Translations under genes and position numbers: made by a program
NCBI GenBank assembly: GCA_015059485.1
Contig: SVAH01000008.1
Coordinates: 1-58,626, forward strand
From: Bacillota bacterium
GTDB taxonomy: Bacteria; Bacillota_I; Bacilli_A; RF39; UBA660
DNA length: 58,626 bases
Direction: 5' to 3'
Part shown: one piece after another, positions 33,690 to 43,468 of the stretch
How the letters are laid out: each line of letters begins with the position of its first letter
Numbering within the stretch: the first letter of the stretch is position 1
The notes under the pieces: generated by a model
The model's input: only the letters and a program-made list of their open reading frames with translations
The model's database searches: none
What the model was told of the DNA's origin: nothing

Positions 33690-34765
33690 GATATATTTAA
33701 AATTATACCTATAGAAATCATACTTACTAAAAGTGATGAACCACCATATGATAAAAATGGAAGAGTTACTCCAGTTACAGGAATTAATCCAATAACTACA
33801 GATAAGTTTAATATAGCCTGGATAATAATTCCGAAAGATAGTCCAAATGTTAAATACTTTTTGAATAAATTTGTTTGTCTAAGAGAAATTTTAATGCATC
33901 TGTAAAAAATTATAAAGAAAAGAGTACATACAATTATTACACCAAGTATTCCAAATTCCTCAGATATAATTGAAAAAATGAAATCAGTTTGAGGTTCAGG
34001 TAAATAAAAACTTTTTTGTCTGCTTTTTAAAAATCCTTGCCCTAAAAGACCCCCAGGACCAATAGCATATAAACTTTGTATTATTTGGAAACCGCTTCCT
34101 AGTGGATCACTCCAGGGGTTTAGAAAAGATACTATTCTTGCCATACGATATGGAGCGATTATAATGAGAACAACAATACCTAATATTCCGACTAGCGCTA
34201 TGTTTGTAAAAAATGAAATTTTAACTCCAGATGTAAATATTATTACAATTAAAGTTAAAGTTATAACCATAGCGGTACCAAAATCAGGCTCTAACATTAT
34301 TAACAGAAAAAATATTCCAATTATAAGAAGAATAGGGAAAACTCCTTTTTTTATATTTTTCATTATTCTATTATTACTTTCTAAATATTTTGATATATAG
34401 ATAATAAGACCAATTTTACTGAATTCACTTGGTTGTATTCCCAATCCACCAATACCAAACCAGCTTCTAGAACCATTTCTTATAGTTCCAATTCCTGGTA
34501 TTAAAACAATAATTAAAAGAATAAAACATATAAGTAATATTAAGTTAGCTTTTTCTTTTAAAAAATCAATGTTTAACTTATTTATAATATATATTATAAT
34601 TAATGAAATGATAAAAAATAATCCTTGTGAAATAACAAATTTATAAGGATTGTTAAATTTATATTCAGCCCATATAAAACTAGCAGAATATATCATAATT
34701 ATTCCAAATATTGCTAAAGTAATTGTACTTATAAATAAAATGTTATCAAATTTATTTTTTTTCAT
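33680..34765 (-). CDS. FtsW/RodA/SpoVE family peptidoglycan glycosyltransferase
   Basis: About 361 residues, ten hydrophobic segments, SEDS family. Motifs: SWFGIGGLGIQPSEFSK (the FQPSEF motif), MLEPDFGTAM, PWSDPLGSGFQIIQSLYAIG and the C-terminal LPFLSYGGSSL. SEDS proteins polymerise lipid II with a partner PBP. FtsW (division), RodA (elongation) or SpoVE (spore cortex) cannot be told apart safely; LPFLSYGGSS and the GGLLGQG region fit FtsW/SpoVE. It is the only minus-strand gene. The start is the ATG whose first base is 34765, six bases after AGAGG, not the ATG two codons upstream. Confidence 0.9.
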   Translation of the reverse strand: MKKNKFDNILFISTITLAIFGIIMIYSASFIWAEYKFNNPYKFVISQGLFFIISLIIIYIINKLNIDFLKEKANLILLICFILLIIVLIPGIGTIRNGSRSWFGIGGLGIQPSEFSKIGLIIYISKYLESNNRIMKNIKKGVFPILLIIGIFFLLIMLEPDFGTAMVITLTLIVIIFTSGVKISFFTNIALVGILGIVVLIIIAPYRMARIVSFLNPWSDPLGSGFQIIQSLYAIGPGGLLGQGFLKSRQKSFYLPEPQTDFIFSIISEEFGILGVIIVCTLFFIIFYRCIKISLRQTNLFKKYLTFGLSFGIIIQAILNLSVVIGLIPVTGVTLPFLSYGGSSLLVSMISIGIILNISKK

Positions 34766-34839
34766 TATCATCCTCTAATAAAGTATATTTAAAAATAATA
34801 AAAATAATGATAAAATTATATTAGGATGGTTTTTATAAT

Positions 34840-35217
34840 ATGAATAGAAAAGAAAAAATATTATATGTTAAATTAAATGAACTTAAAAAATCAAAGTTTA
34901 GATCATCTTTTCATTTAAGAAATTATATGATTGATTATATAAACGAAAAAGGATTTGAAATAATAAATAGACATGCATATGATTTTATAAGAAAAAAGAT
35001 TGCACCTGCAAATCCAGTTAATGACGGTAAGCAAACACCGACAAAGAACCATCCAGTTTTTATAGCAATGCATGCATGTGCATGCTGCTGCAGAAGTTGT
35101 TTATATAAATGGCATCATATAGAAAAAAATAAAGAACTTACAAGTAATGAAATTAATTATATAGTTTCACTTATAATGTTATGGTTAATAGAAGAAATGA
35201 AAGAATATGAATATTAA
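34840..35217 (+). CDS. DUF4186 family protein
   Basis: 125 residues matching the DUF4186 family: SKFRSSFHL, HAYDFIRKKIAPANPVNDGK, TKNHPVFIAMHACACCCRSCLYKWH. The cysteine/histidine cluster (HACACCCRSC with nearby WHH) suggests metal binding. The function of the family is unknown. It is transcribed divergently from the FtsW-like gene with a 74-base gap, and stands alone before the DUF2130 gene. Confidence 0.85.
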   Translation: MNRKEKILYVKLNELKKSKFRSSFHLRNYMIDYINEKGFEIINRHAYDFIRKKIAPANPVNDGKQTPTKNHPVFIAMHACACCCRSCLYKWHHIEKNKELTSNEINYIVSLIMLWLIEEMKEYEY

Positions 35218-35278
35218 TAACTAAAAAAATATTTTTGCAAACGAATTAAGTAAATCATATTTTGCTAGGAGGAATATT

Positions 35279-36454
35279 ATGAATGAAATAAAATGTCCAA
35301 AATGTAATACTGTTTTTCAAATTGATGAAACTGATTATAATAAAGTAGTTAAACAAATAAGAGATAGTGAGTTTAATAAGGAATTAGAAATAAGAGAAAA
35401 GTCATTTAAAATAGAAAAAGAAAGTGAAATAAAAATAGTTAGAAGTGAGTTTGAGAAAAAAATAAGTGATATTATTAGTAAAAAAGAAATAGAAATAAAA
35501 GAATTGGAAAGTAAATTAGAAATTCAAGAAAGTAAATCTCTTTTAGAAATAAAAAATGCTGTTAATGAAAAAGAAAAAGAGATAGATTTGCTAAATAATA
35601 AACTAGAAAGTAGTAAAAATGAATATTTATTGCAAGAAAAAAATCTGAAAGAAAATTATGAAGAAAAGTTAAAAAATAAAGATGAACAAATAGCATATTA
35701 TAAAGATTTTAAAGCAAGGCAATCAACTAAGATGATTGGAGAATCATTAGAACAACATTGTTCTTTAGAATTCAATAATTTAAGACCTCTTTTTAAAAAT
35801 GCTTATTTTGAAAAAGATAATGATGTTAAGACTGGTTCTAAGGGTGACTTTATTTTTAGGGACTTTGATGATGATGGAATAGAAGTAGTATCCATAATGT
35901 TCGAGATGAAAAATGAAGCGGATGAAACTAGTACTAAACATAAGAATGAAGATTTCTTTAAAGAACTTGATAAAGATAGAAATGAAAAAAAATGTGAATA
36001 TGCTGTTTTGGTATCACTTCTTGAAATAGATAATGACTATTATAATAATGGGATAGTAGATGTATCTCATAAATATGATAAAATGTATGTTATAAGGCCC
36101 CAGTTTTTTATACCAATTATTACACTTATAAGAAGTCTTGCATATAATGCATTAGAGTATAAAAAAGAACTTCAAATAGTTCAAAATCAAAATATTGATA
36201 TTTCTAATTTTGAAGAAAGTATAAATACATTTAAAGAAGGATTTTCTAGAAACTATCGTATTGCATCTGATAAATTTAAAAAAGCAATTGAAGAGATAGA
36301 TAAAACTATAGACCACTTACAAAAAACAAAAGAAGCACTTTTATCAAGTGAAAATAATCTGAGACTTGCAAATAATAAAGCAGAAGATTTAACAATAAAA
36401 AGATTAACTAATAATAATGAAACAATGAAAAAAATGTTTGAAGATTTGGAATAA
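35279..36454 (+). CDS. DUF2130 domain protein, PD-(D/E)XK nuclease-like with coiled coil
   Basis: 391 residues. The N-terminus has a CPKCN zinc-ribbon half (6-10), followed by a long coiled coil (about 35-145). The DUF2130 domain then shows GDFIF with Asp190 and FEMKNE with Glu209 and Lys211, the D...ExK arrangement of restriction-like nucleases; MIGESLEQH precedes it. A second coiled coil ends the protein. The family has no firm function; the fold suggests DNA cleavage in repair or defence, by inference. AGGAGG is upstream. There is no partner gene of a known defence system beside it. Confidence 0.82.
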   Translation: MNEIKCPKCNTVFQIDETDYNKVVKQIRDSEFNKELEIREKSFKIEKESEIKIVRSEFEKKISDIISKKEIEIKELESKLEIQESKSLLEIKNAVNEKEKEIDLLNNKLESSKNEYLLQEKNLKENYEEKLKNKDEQIAYYKDFKARQSTKMIGESLEQHCSLEFNNLRPLFKNAYFEKDNDVKTGSKGDFIFRDFDDDGIEVVSIMFEMKNEADETSTKHKNEDFFKELDKDRNEKKCEYAVLVSLLEIDNDYYNNGIVDVSHKYDKMYVIRPQFFIPIITLIRSLAYNALEYKKELQIVQNQNIDISNFEESINTFKEGFSRNYRIASDKFKKAIEEIDKTIDHLQKTKEALLSSENNLRLANNKAEDLTIKRLTNNNETMKKMFEDLE

Positions 36455-36474
36455 TAATTTAGGGAGGAATTTAA

Positions 36475-37575
36475 ATGAATAGAAATAAAGAAATAATAAG
36501 AATTAGTATTCTTGGAATAGTAGTAAATTTACTACTTGTAATATTTAAAGCTTTTGTAGGTTTTTTATCAAATTCAATTGCTATTATTTTAGATGCTGTT
36601 AATAATTTAAGTGATGCATTATCATCAATAATAACGATAATTGGGACAAAGCTATCAAGTAAAAGTCCAGATAAAGAGCATCCATATGGACATGGTAGGA
36701 TAGAGTATTTCTCAGCAATGATAATTGCAATTATTGTCTTGTTTGCCGGTTTATCCTCTTTAAAAGAGTCAATTGAAAAAATAATAGATCCTGTTAAAGC
36801 AAACTATAGAATGGCTTCTATTGTTGTAATAGTACTTGCAATATTTGTGAAATACTTTTTTGGAACATATGTAAAAAAACATGGTGAAAGACTAAAATCA
36901 GGAAGTTTAATTGCAAGTGGTATAGATGCAATAGGTGATTCAGTAATTTCAATTTCTACATTATTTGCAGCTTTAATAAGTATATTTTTGAATTTAAATA
37001 TAGAAGGATACATTGGAGTTATAATATCATATTTTATTATAAAATCTGCAATTGATATATTAAAAACAAATGCAAATGATATGATAGGTATAAGAGCTGA
37101 TAGTAGCCTTACTAATAAATTAAAGAAAAAAATAAGCTCATATAAAGATGTATTAGGTGTTCATGATTTAACACTTCACAATTACGGACCAAATAATATA
37201 ATTGCAACAGCACATATTGATGTTAAAGATGATACAAAGGCAAAAGAAATACATAGAATAACTAGAAGAATATCTATTGATATTTACAATGAATATGGTA
37301 TTATATTGACACTTGGAATATATGCAACAAATGATGATAAAAAATATGCTGATATTAAAAAATATTTAAATGATATTGAAAAGCAATATAAAACTTTACT
37401 TGAAATTCATGGCTTTTATGTAGATGAAGATCTTTCAAAAATATCTTTTGATGTAATATTTGATTTTAAAGAAAAAAATATTGATAAAATAGTAGAGGAA
37501 ATCCGTGAAAAAATAAAAGAAAAGTTTCCAAAATATGATTATTCAATTATAATTGATAATGATATAAGTGATTAG
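36475..37575 (+). CDS. Cation diffusion facilitator (CDF) family transporter
   Basis: 366 residues: six membrane segments in the first ~200, then cytoplasmic domains. The metal site in TM2 reads D40-x3-N44-x2-D47 (LDAVNNLSDAL), and HPYGHGRIEYF (69-79) is the family motif after it. Asn44 in the first pair suggests manganese or iron rather than the His/Asp zinc type, a cautious inference. The C-terminal ferredoxin-like dimer domain (about 210-290) is followed by ~75 extra residues resembling a second such domain. GGGAGG lies before the start. The flavoprotein gene starts eight bases after it. Confidence 0.9.
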   Translation: MNRNKEIIRISILGIVVNLLLVIFKAFVGFLSNSIAIILDAVNNLSDALSSIITIIGTKLSSKSPDKEHPYGHGRIEYFSAMIIAIIVLFAGLSSLKESIEKIIDPVKANYRMASIVVIVLAIFVKYFFGTYVKKHGERLKSGSLIASGIDAIGDSVISISTLFAALISIFLNLNIEGYIGVIISYFIIKSAIDILKTNANDMIGIRADSSLTNKLKKKISSYKDVLGVHDLTLHNYGPNNIIATAHIDVKDDTKAKEIHRITRRISIDIYNEYGIILTLGIYATNDDKKYADIKKYLNDIEKQYKTLLEIHGFYVDEDLSKISFDVIFDFKEKNIDKIVEEIREKIKEKFPKYDYSIIIDNDISD

Positions 37576-37583
37576 GTGATGGT

Positions 37584-38798
37584 ATGAAAAAAGTTATTAT
37601 TATAGGTGGAGGAGCATCTGGCCTTACAGCTGCAATTAATTCTAAAAATGAAAATAATGAAGTAATAATTCTTGAAAAAAATAAAGAATGCGGTAAAAAA
37701 ATATTAGTGACTGGAAATGGAAAATGTAACTATTATAATGATGATCAAAGTTTAGAACATTATCATAGTTCAAATTTGGAAGTAGTCAGTGATTATATAA
37801 ATAAAGAAAGAATAAACAAAATTCTTCCATTTTTTAAAAGCATTGGGATTTTTCCTGATATAAAAGACGGCTATTACTATCCAATGTCTAATCAAGCGAT
37901 TAGTATAAGAAATGCACTTGTTAGAGAGTGTGAAAATAGAAAAATTAAAATAGTTTATAATTGTGAAGTTAATGATATAAAAAAAATGAATAATGAGTTC
38001 ATAGTAAAAACAAATATTGATGAATATAGATCAGATATTTTAGTTATATCAACAGGTTCTAAAGCATTTTCAAAAACTGGAAGTACAGGAGATGGCTATG
38101 AATTTGCTAAAAGATTAGGACATAACATTATTAAACCACTACCAGGACTTGTTCAATTAGTAAGTGATAATAAAATAAAAGAAGCTGCTGGAGTAAGATG
38201 TAAAGTAAAACTATCTTTATTTGAAAATAATGATTTGATTAAAGAAGAAGTAGGAGAATTACAAATCACAGATTATGGAATTAGTGGTATTGTTTCAATG
38301 CAATTGAGTTCTTATATATCCAAAGGATTGAATAATGGAAATAAAGAAGATATATATATTAATTTTTTACCGGTAATTGATAACATAGAAGTATTTATTA
38401 ATGATTTAAATAATAATGTTAAAAATAGAACTATAAGTGAGCTACTTGATGGATTATTAAACTATAAATTGGTTAATATGATTTTAAAGCAATGTAAAAT
38501 AAATGGTGATGAATATTATTACAATTTAGATGAAAACTTAAAGCAAAAATTAATTTCTAATTTATCATCATACAAGCTTAATATAAATGGTACCAAGGGA
38601 TTTGATAATTCACAAATATGTATCGGTGGAATTCCTTTAGAAGAATTAAAAGAAACATATGAGTCAAAGATAATTGATAACTTGTTCTTTACCGGAGAAA
38701 TTATTGATATTAATGGTGATTGTGGTGGATACAATTTGTCTATTTCATGGATTAGTGGAATAGAAGTCGGCGAAAGAATAAAGAACGAATGTTTGTGA
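37584..38798 (+). CDS. BaiN/HI0933-like NAD(P)/FAD-dependent oxidoreductase
   Basis: 404 residues. FAD-binding GGGASGLTAAI at 8-18, then KKILVTGNGKCN (about 43-54), the HI0933 family signature, and a C-terminal FTGEIIDINGDCGGYNL. This family includes BaiN, linked to bile-acid 7-dehydroxylation in clostridia, but most members are conserved flavoproteins of unknown substrate, so no bile-acid role is implied. It is likely cotranscribed with the CDF gene. Confidence 0.88.
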   Translation: MKKVIIIGGGASGLTAAINSKNENNEVIILEKNKECGKKILVTGNGKCNYYNDDQSLEHYHSSNLEVVSDYINKERINKILPFFKSIGIFPDIKDGYYYPMSNQAISIRNALVRECENRKIKIVYNCEVNDIKKMNNEFIVKTNIDEYRSDILVISTGSKAFSKTGSTGDGYEFAKRLGHNIIKPLPGLVQLVSDNKIKEAAGVRCKVKLSLFENNDLIKEEVGELQITDYGISGIVSMQLSSYISKGLNNGNKEDIYINFLPVIDNIEVFINDLNNNVKNRTISELLDGLLNYKLVNMILKQCKINGDEYYYNLDENLKQKLISNLSSYKLNINGTKGFDNSQICIGGIPLEELKETYESKIIDNLFFTGEIIDINGDCGGYNLSISWISGIEVGERIKNECL

Positions 38799-38803
38799 TA
38801 ATC

Positions 38804-38832
38804 TTGAATTTTTTTAGTAAATATTGTATAAT
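38804..38832 (+). promoter_or_regulatory. Sigma-A promoter of the SNF2 helicase gene
   Basis: TTGAAT (38804-38809), a 17-base spacer and a perfect TATAAT (38827-38832), 26 bases before the start codon. Confidence 0.75.
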
Positions 38833-38858
38833 ATCCTCTGGTGAAAGGGGATTTTTTT

Positions 38859-41800
38859 ATGGTAGAACAAATTCAAAATGAAATACTCAAAAAGATTGAT
38901 AAGTTTGACTATGAAAAAGGATTAAGTTATGATGAAGATTTTATAAAATATAATGGTATTGTAAAAAAAGATACTGGACTTAGTTACAATTTTTTAGTCC
39001 AATCAGAATCTTCATTCAATAAGTATTTAGTTGACATATTAATAAATAATAATAGCATAATAGGATCTTTTTGTACTTGTCCCCAATTTAGTAAATCAGG
39101 TTCTTGCAAACACATAGCTGCATGTTTAATATCATATTCAAATACTATGTTTAATGTAGTATCTGATAACAATATAAAAAAACAATCATTACAATTTTTA
39201 AATAAATTAAAAGAGTCAAAAATAATGCAATCTGGTATAAAAGAAGAAGTATATATAAAACCGTATTTAGTGATTGAACATGGTTATTATGGAAATAGCA
39301 TTGGATTATATCTTAAAATAGGTCAAAATAAAATGTATGCTCTATTATCAAAGCTATCTCCTTTTTTAAGTGCTATTAGAAGAAATGAATCGTTTAACTT
39401 TGGAACAAATTTTACTTTTGATAGTCAAAAACACTATATTAATAAAAGAAACGAAGACTTTCTAAATTTCATTTACTTGATTAATCAATATAGTTATCAT
39501 TATGGTAATAACAATATTATATATTTAAATGATGAATCGGTAAAAAAAGTATTGGAAACATTTAAAGACGGAATATACATCTATGATAATGATATTATTT
39601 TACCAATAGAGGAAAAGTTTCCAATAAATTTTACAATACATAAAGAAAATAATGAATATAAACTTGAACTAGTTGAAAAAAATAAAGAAATAATTCCTTT
39701 AACTGAAGATAATGAATATATTTTATCAAATGACAAAATATATCATTTAAATAAAAAACAAAGATTACTATTGGAAAATTGTTTAGATTATAGTGATGAT
39801 AAGATAATATTTGAAGAAAAAGATTTTAATGATTTTCAAAAAAATATGTTAGGTATTATAAAAGATAATTTAATGTTAGATGACACGACTAAAGATATTA
39901 TTACTCAAACTAAGCCGATAGTAAAAATATATTTAGATTTTAATAATGATAATATTACAGGCGATATAATATTTAGCTATGATTCAAAAGAAATTTCTTA
40001 TTTTGATGAGAATGTAGAAATTATAAGAGATTATGAATATGAACAAAGTGTTGTAATTAATTTAGTAGAACTAGGCTTTCATAGAATGAATACTAAGTTT
40101 TTAATGGATGATTTTGACTTAGTGTGTGATTTTTTACAAAATAATTTGGATGAATTAACAGAAAAGTATGAAGTTTATACGTCTGAGAAGATGAAGAATA
40201 CATCAATTATTAAAGATAATAAAGTAAGTGCATCATTTGGTATAGGAAAAGATAACATTTTACATTTTGATTTTGATCTTGGATTAATTTCAAATGATGA
40301 AATAGATGAGGTTTTAAACTCATATAAGAATAAGAAAAAATATTACAGATTAAAAAATGGAGAGATACTATCTCTTGAAGAAGAAGGATTATTAGAACTT
40401 GATAATTTAATAAAAGAATTAGAGTTGACTAGTAATGATATTAAAGAAAAAACGGGTGTAATTCCGAAATATAGAGCGCTTTATTTAGACTCATTAAAAA
40501 ATAATAAATATAGTATTATTAAAACAAATTCTTTATTTCAAAATTTTATTAATCAATTTAAAGAATTTCAAAATAAAGAAATAGAATTTAATGATGATGA
40601 AATAAAAATATTAAGACCATATCAGATTGATGGAGTAAAGTGGTTATATACAATAACTAAATGTGGTTTTGGAGGAATACTTGCAGATGAAATGGGACTT
40701 GGAAAATCGCTTCAAACAATAACTTTTATAAAGAAAATGTTAAAAGAAAATACAGATTCTAAATTTTTGATTGTTACACCAACATCACTTACATATAATT
40801 GGGAAAGAGAAATAATAAAATTTGCACCTGAACTTTCTTATCATGTATTTGCTGAAAATAGAAATGATAGAAGATCAAATTTAGAATCGTTTAATGGAAA
40901 TGTGTATATAACTTCATATGGTCTTTTAAGAGAAGATTTAGAAATATATAATAATATCAATTTTGAAGTATGTATAATTGATGAAGCACAAAATATAAAA
41001 AATCCAAAAACAGGTTTAACAGTGGCAGTAAAAAGCATAAATGCTAATACTAAGATTGCTTTAACAGGAACACCTATTGAAAACTCAATAGTTGAACTTT
41101 GGAGTATATTTGATTTTCTAATGCCTGGTTTCTTATCAAGTTTAGTAAAATTTCAGCAAAAATATAAAGTTAAAGATTTTGATGATGAGACTAATAAACT
41201 ATTATCTAGTTTAAAAGAACAAGTTAAGCCATTTATCTTAAGACGAAAGAAAAAAGATGTAATAAAAGATTTGCCGGATAAAATAGAAAATAATGTATAT
41301 ATTGATTTAACAGAAACACAAAAGAAAATATATGCTGCTGAAGTAAAAAAAGTAAAAGAAGAAATGGATGAAAAAATTAAAAATGGTGGTTTTGAAAAAA
41401 ATAAAATGGTTATACTTAGCCTTCTTACAAAATTAAGACAAATATGTATAGATCCTTCAATAATATTTGATAGTTATAATGAAGTAAGCAGTAAAATGGA
41501 AAATTTGCTTAAGATAATTCAAGAACTTATTGATAATGGACATAAGATATTATTATTCACTAGTTTTAAAACTGCACTTTTAAATGTTAAAAATATACTT
41601 GATGAAAAAAACATTTCTAATTATACTATTACGGGCGATGTATCAGGAAAAAATAGACAACAATTAGTTGATTCATTTAATAAAGATGATACAAATGTAT
41701 TTTTAATTACATTAAAAAGTGGAGGGACAGGACTTAATTTAACAAGTGCTGATGTAGTAATTCACCTAGATATGTGGTGGAATCCTCAAGTTGAAAATCA

Positions 41801-42017
41801 AGCTACAGACAGAGCACATCGTATTGGTCAGACAAAAACTGTTGAAGTAATAAAATTAATATGCAAAGGAACTATAGAAGAAAAGATAATTGAATTACAA
41901 GAAAAGAAAAAAGTCTTAAGTGATAAAATTTTAGAAGGAGAAATGGATGATTCAATGATTATAAAAAATCTTGATGAAGAGGACATTAGATCACTTCTTG
42001 CGTATGAGAATAAATAA
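38859..42017 (+). CDS. SWIM-domain SNF2 family helicase/ATPase
   Basis: A 1052-residue Swi2/Snf2-type enzyme of the bacterial SWIM-containing group. The SWIM zinc finger is C72-x-C74 ... C83-x-H85 (CTCPQFSKSGSCKH). After a ~500-residue middle comes the helicase core: LADEMGLGKS (Walker A, near residue 610), IIDEAQNIKNP (DEAQ box), and in the second RecA lobe ITLKSGGTGLNL and MWWNPQVENQATDRAHRIGQ. It would translocate on DNA and remodel bound proteins; the exact task is unknown. ATG 38859 has AAAGGGG eight bases upstream. A single-gene transcript with promoter and terminator. Confidence 0.93.
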   Translation: MVEQIQNEILKKIDKFDYEKGLSYDEDFIKYNGIVKKDTGLSYNFLVQSESSFNKYLVDILINNNSIIGSFCTCPQFSKSGSCKHIAACLISYSNTMFNVVSDNNIKKQSLQFLNKLKESKIMQSGIKEEVYIKPYLVIEHGYYGNSIGLYLKIGQNKMYALLSKLSPFLSAIRRNESFNFGTNFTFDSQKHYINKRNEDFLNFIYLINQYSYHYGNNNIIYLNDESVKKVLETFKDGIYIYDNDIILPIEEKFPINFTIHKENNEYKLELVEKNKEIIPLTEDNEYILSNDKIYHLNKKQRLLLENCLDYSDDKIIFEEKDFNDFQKNMLGIIKDNLMLDDTTKDIITQTKPIVKIYLDFNNDNITGDIIFSYDSKEISYFDENVEIIRDYEYEQSVVINLVELGFHRMNTKFLMDDFDLVCDFLQNNLDELTEKYEVYTSEKMKNTSIIKDNKVSASFGIGKDNILHFDFDLGLISNDEIDEVLNSYKNKKKYYRLKNGEILSLEEEGLLELDNLIKELELTSNDIKEKTGVIPKYRALYLDSLKNNKYSIIKTNSLFQNFINQFKEFQNKEIEFNDDEIKILRPYQIDGVKWLYTITKCGFGGILADEMGLGKSLQTITFIKKMLKENTDSKFLIVTPTSLTYNWEREIIKFAPELSYHVFAENRNDRRSNLESFNGNVYITSYGLLREDLEIYNNINFEVCIIDEAQNIKNPKTGLTVAVKSINANTKIALTGTPIENSIVELWSIFDFLMPGFLSSLVKFQQKYKVKDFDDETNKLLSSLKEQVKPFILRRKKKDVIKDLPDKIENNVYIDLTETQKKIYAAEVKKVKEEMDEKIKNGGFEKNKMVILSLLTKLRQICIDPSIIFDSYNEVSSKMENLLKIIQELIDNGHKILLFTSFKTALLNVKNILDEKNISNYTITGDVSGKNRQQLVDSFNKDDTNVFLITLKSGGTGLNLTSADVVIHLDMWWNPQVENQATDRAHRIGQTKTVEVIKLICKGTIEEKIIELQEKKKVLSDKILEGEMDDSMIIKNLDEEDIRSLLAYENK

Positions 42018-42048
42018 AAGTATCAGATTTAAAAACTGATACTTTTTT
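42016..42048 (+). terminator. Terminator of the SNF2 gene
   Basis: 11-bp stem AAAAGTATCAG/CTGATACTTTT (42016-42026 with 42036-42046), nine-base loop, then T. Confidence 0.85.
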
Positions 42049-42097
42049 TGACAAATTATTTAATATTAATTTTGTATTATATATTAGGTGATATTAT

Positions 42098-42514
42098 ATG
42101 AGAAAATTTTATATATTTAATATTAATAAAGAATTTGAAATTTTGAATAAAAATGATGGTTATGAGTTATATAGACAAATGGAAATTATAAATAATCTTT
42201 CACGCGATGAGTTTTATATAGCTGTTAAAATATACGAAACATTAGTTAGTCCAATTGATAAAAGTAAATTTAATGATGAGGTGTATAATAATCACAAAAA
42301 CAGTTTTTTTTATACAAAATATAAGAATAATCATATGATTAATAATTATTATAAAGATGAAGAAAGTAGACTTGTAATTAATAAGTGTTATTTAATATTA
42401 GAGACAAATATTTTAAAACCTAGTTTTATAAAAGATTTAATAAATAAAGGATTATTTGTATGTGATTTTGAAAATAAAGATTATTTTTGGCTAGATAGTT
42501 TATATAGTTCTTGA
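42098..42514 (+). CDS. Hypothetical protein, 138 aa
   Basis: Not recognised. Soluble, rich in Asn, Tyr, Lys and Phe, mixed helix and strand, opening with MRKFYIFNINKEFEILNKND. The end, KGLFVCDFENKDYFWLDSLYS, has the aromatic-rich look of a small regulatory or sporulation-related protein, but I find no named motif. AGGTGAT precedes the ATG. A TTGACA lies upstream at 42048-42053 in the terminator's T run, but no -10 is well spaced from it. Confidence 0.6.
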   Translation: MRKFYIFNINKEFEILNKNDGYELYRQMEIINNLSRDEFYIAVKIYETLVSPIDKSKFNDEVYNNHKNSFFYTKYKNNHMINNYYKDEESRLVINKCYLILETNILKPSFIKDLINKGLFVCDFENKDYFWLDSLYSS

Positions 42515-42563
42515 GAAATTGTAAAAATAATAGTAAAATATATATAGTTAGGAGGAATAAAAA

Positions 42564-42773
42564 ATGTTACATGATATATTATTAATATTATTAGGATTAA
42601 TAATTGGTGCAGTTATTGGATTTCTAATTGCACGTGTTGTTACAAAAAAATATTTAAAGAAAAATCCACCAATCAATGAGAAGATGATTGAAATAATGAT
42701 GAGTAGTATGGGGCGTAAACCTAGTCAAAAACAAGTTAAACAAGTAATGAATCAAATGAATAAATATATGTAA
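42564..42773 (+). CDS. YneF family protein (UPF0154)
   Basis: 69 residues: one N-terminal transmembrane helix (5-27, [13 protein letters not shown]) and the family's C-terminal motif [32 protein letters not shown]0154/YneF is widespread in Bacilli and mollicutes, membrane-anchored, with no known function. AGGAGG lies upstream. The small prepilin-like gene follows after 15 bases. Confidence 0.92.
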   Translation: MLHDILLILLGLIIGAVIGFLIARVVTKKYLKKNPPINEKMIEIMMSSMGRKPSQKQVKQVMNQMNKYM

Positions 42774-42788
42774 TTAAGAGGTACTAGT

Positions 42789-43133
42789 ATGAAATTAGAT
42801 AAAAATGGATATACATTAATTGAATTAATAATACTTTTGGCAGCTGTATCAGTTATTGCTTTAGTATTTATTGTTAAAACATCATTTGCTTTTAAAGAGA
42901 TTGATAATAGTGATGAAATAGCTAAACAGGAAAAAATACTTATAAAAAATGCTTCTTTAGCATATTCGAATAAAATTAAAGATAAGCTTAAGGATGAAAA
43001 AGTTGTTTATGTAACAGGAGATGAGCTTATTGAATCAGGTTTTTTAACACAAGATGATGCATATAAAACATTAAAAGTTAAATTATCTTATAACGAGGAA
43101 AAAGATAAAGTTAATTATGAAGTTGTAGATTAA
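42789..43133 (+). CDS. Small prepilin-like protein
   Basis: 114 residues starting MKLDKNGYTLIELIILLAAV, a type IV prepilin-like leader (G7-YTLIEL with the +5 glutamate) and one hydrophobic helix, followed by a short charged domain (about 35-114). This is an ordinary pseudopilin size, unlike the two giants near 24.8-29.8 kb; it could be a minor pseudopilin in the same machine. No assembly genes are nearby. Confidence 0.75.
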   Translation: MKLDKNGYTLIELIILLAAVSVIALVFIVKTSFAFKEIDNSDEIAKQEKILIKNASLAYSNKIKDKLKDEKVVYVTGDELIESGFLTQDDAYKTLKVKLSYNEEKDKVNYEVVD

Positions 43134-43167
43134 TGTGTAAAATATTTGTAAAAAAGTTGCATAATTA

Positions 43168-43197
43168 TTGAATAATATAATTCATTTTTAGTATTAT
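43168..43197 (+). promoter_or_regulatory. Possible promoter of rpoZ
   Basis: TTGAAT (43168-43173), an 18-base spacer and TATTAT (43192-43197), about 20 bases before the start. The region is so AT-rich that alternatives exist. Confidence 0.4.
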
Positions 43198-43219
43198 ATT
43201 ATTGTAAGGATGTGATAAT

Positions 43220-43423
43220 ATGTTATACCCCTCAATTGACAAATTATTAAATATTGTTGATTCAAAGTATATGTTAGTACATGTTGCCTCAAAAAGGAGC
43301 AAACAAATGTTAGAAAAAAAACATTTCCAAATGAGGGAAAATGAGTATATTAACAAAAAGGAAATAGGAAGAGCCTTAGAAGAGGTTGAGAAGGGACTTG
43401 TAACTGTAAAAACTAAAGAATAG
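43220..43423 (+). CDS. rpoZ: DNA-directed RNA polymerase omega subunit
   Basis: 67 residues. YPSIDKLLNIVDSKYMLVHVASKRSKQM matches the omega family (the N-terminal helix that clamps beta'), and NKKEIGRALEEVEKGLV is the conserved helix near the C-terminus. Omega helps assemble and stabilise RNA polymerase. It is usually next to gmk in Bacilli, but not here. The terminator begins inside its last codons. Confidence 0.9.
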   Translation: MLYPSIDKLLNIVDSKYMLVHVASKRSKQMLEKKHFQMRENEYINKKEIGRALEEVEKGLVTVKTKE

Positions 43424-43441
43424 TTTTGCAGTTATTTTTTT
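43402..43441 (+). terminator. Terminator of rpoZ
   Basis: AACTGTAAAAACTA pairs with TAGTTTTGCAGTT with one bulge and one G-U pair, loop AAGAA, followed by T. It overlaps the rpoZ 3' end. Confidence 0.7.
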
Positions 43442-43468
43442 GTAAAATAAATGTAATTCTACTGTAAA

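Noticed and set aside
37584..38798. Bile-acid 7-dehydroxylation role from the BaiN-like flavoprotein
   Set aside because: The HI0933 family is nearly universal in Bacillota, and no other bai gene is present, so the name alone does not support that pathway.
42048..42080. Promoter TTGACA ... TATTAT before the 138-residue gene
   Set aside because: The spacer would be 21 bases, and TTGACA includes part of the preceding terminator's T run; the pairing is too poor to call.
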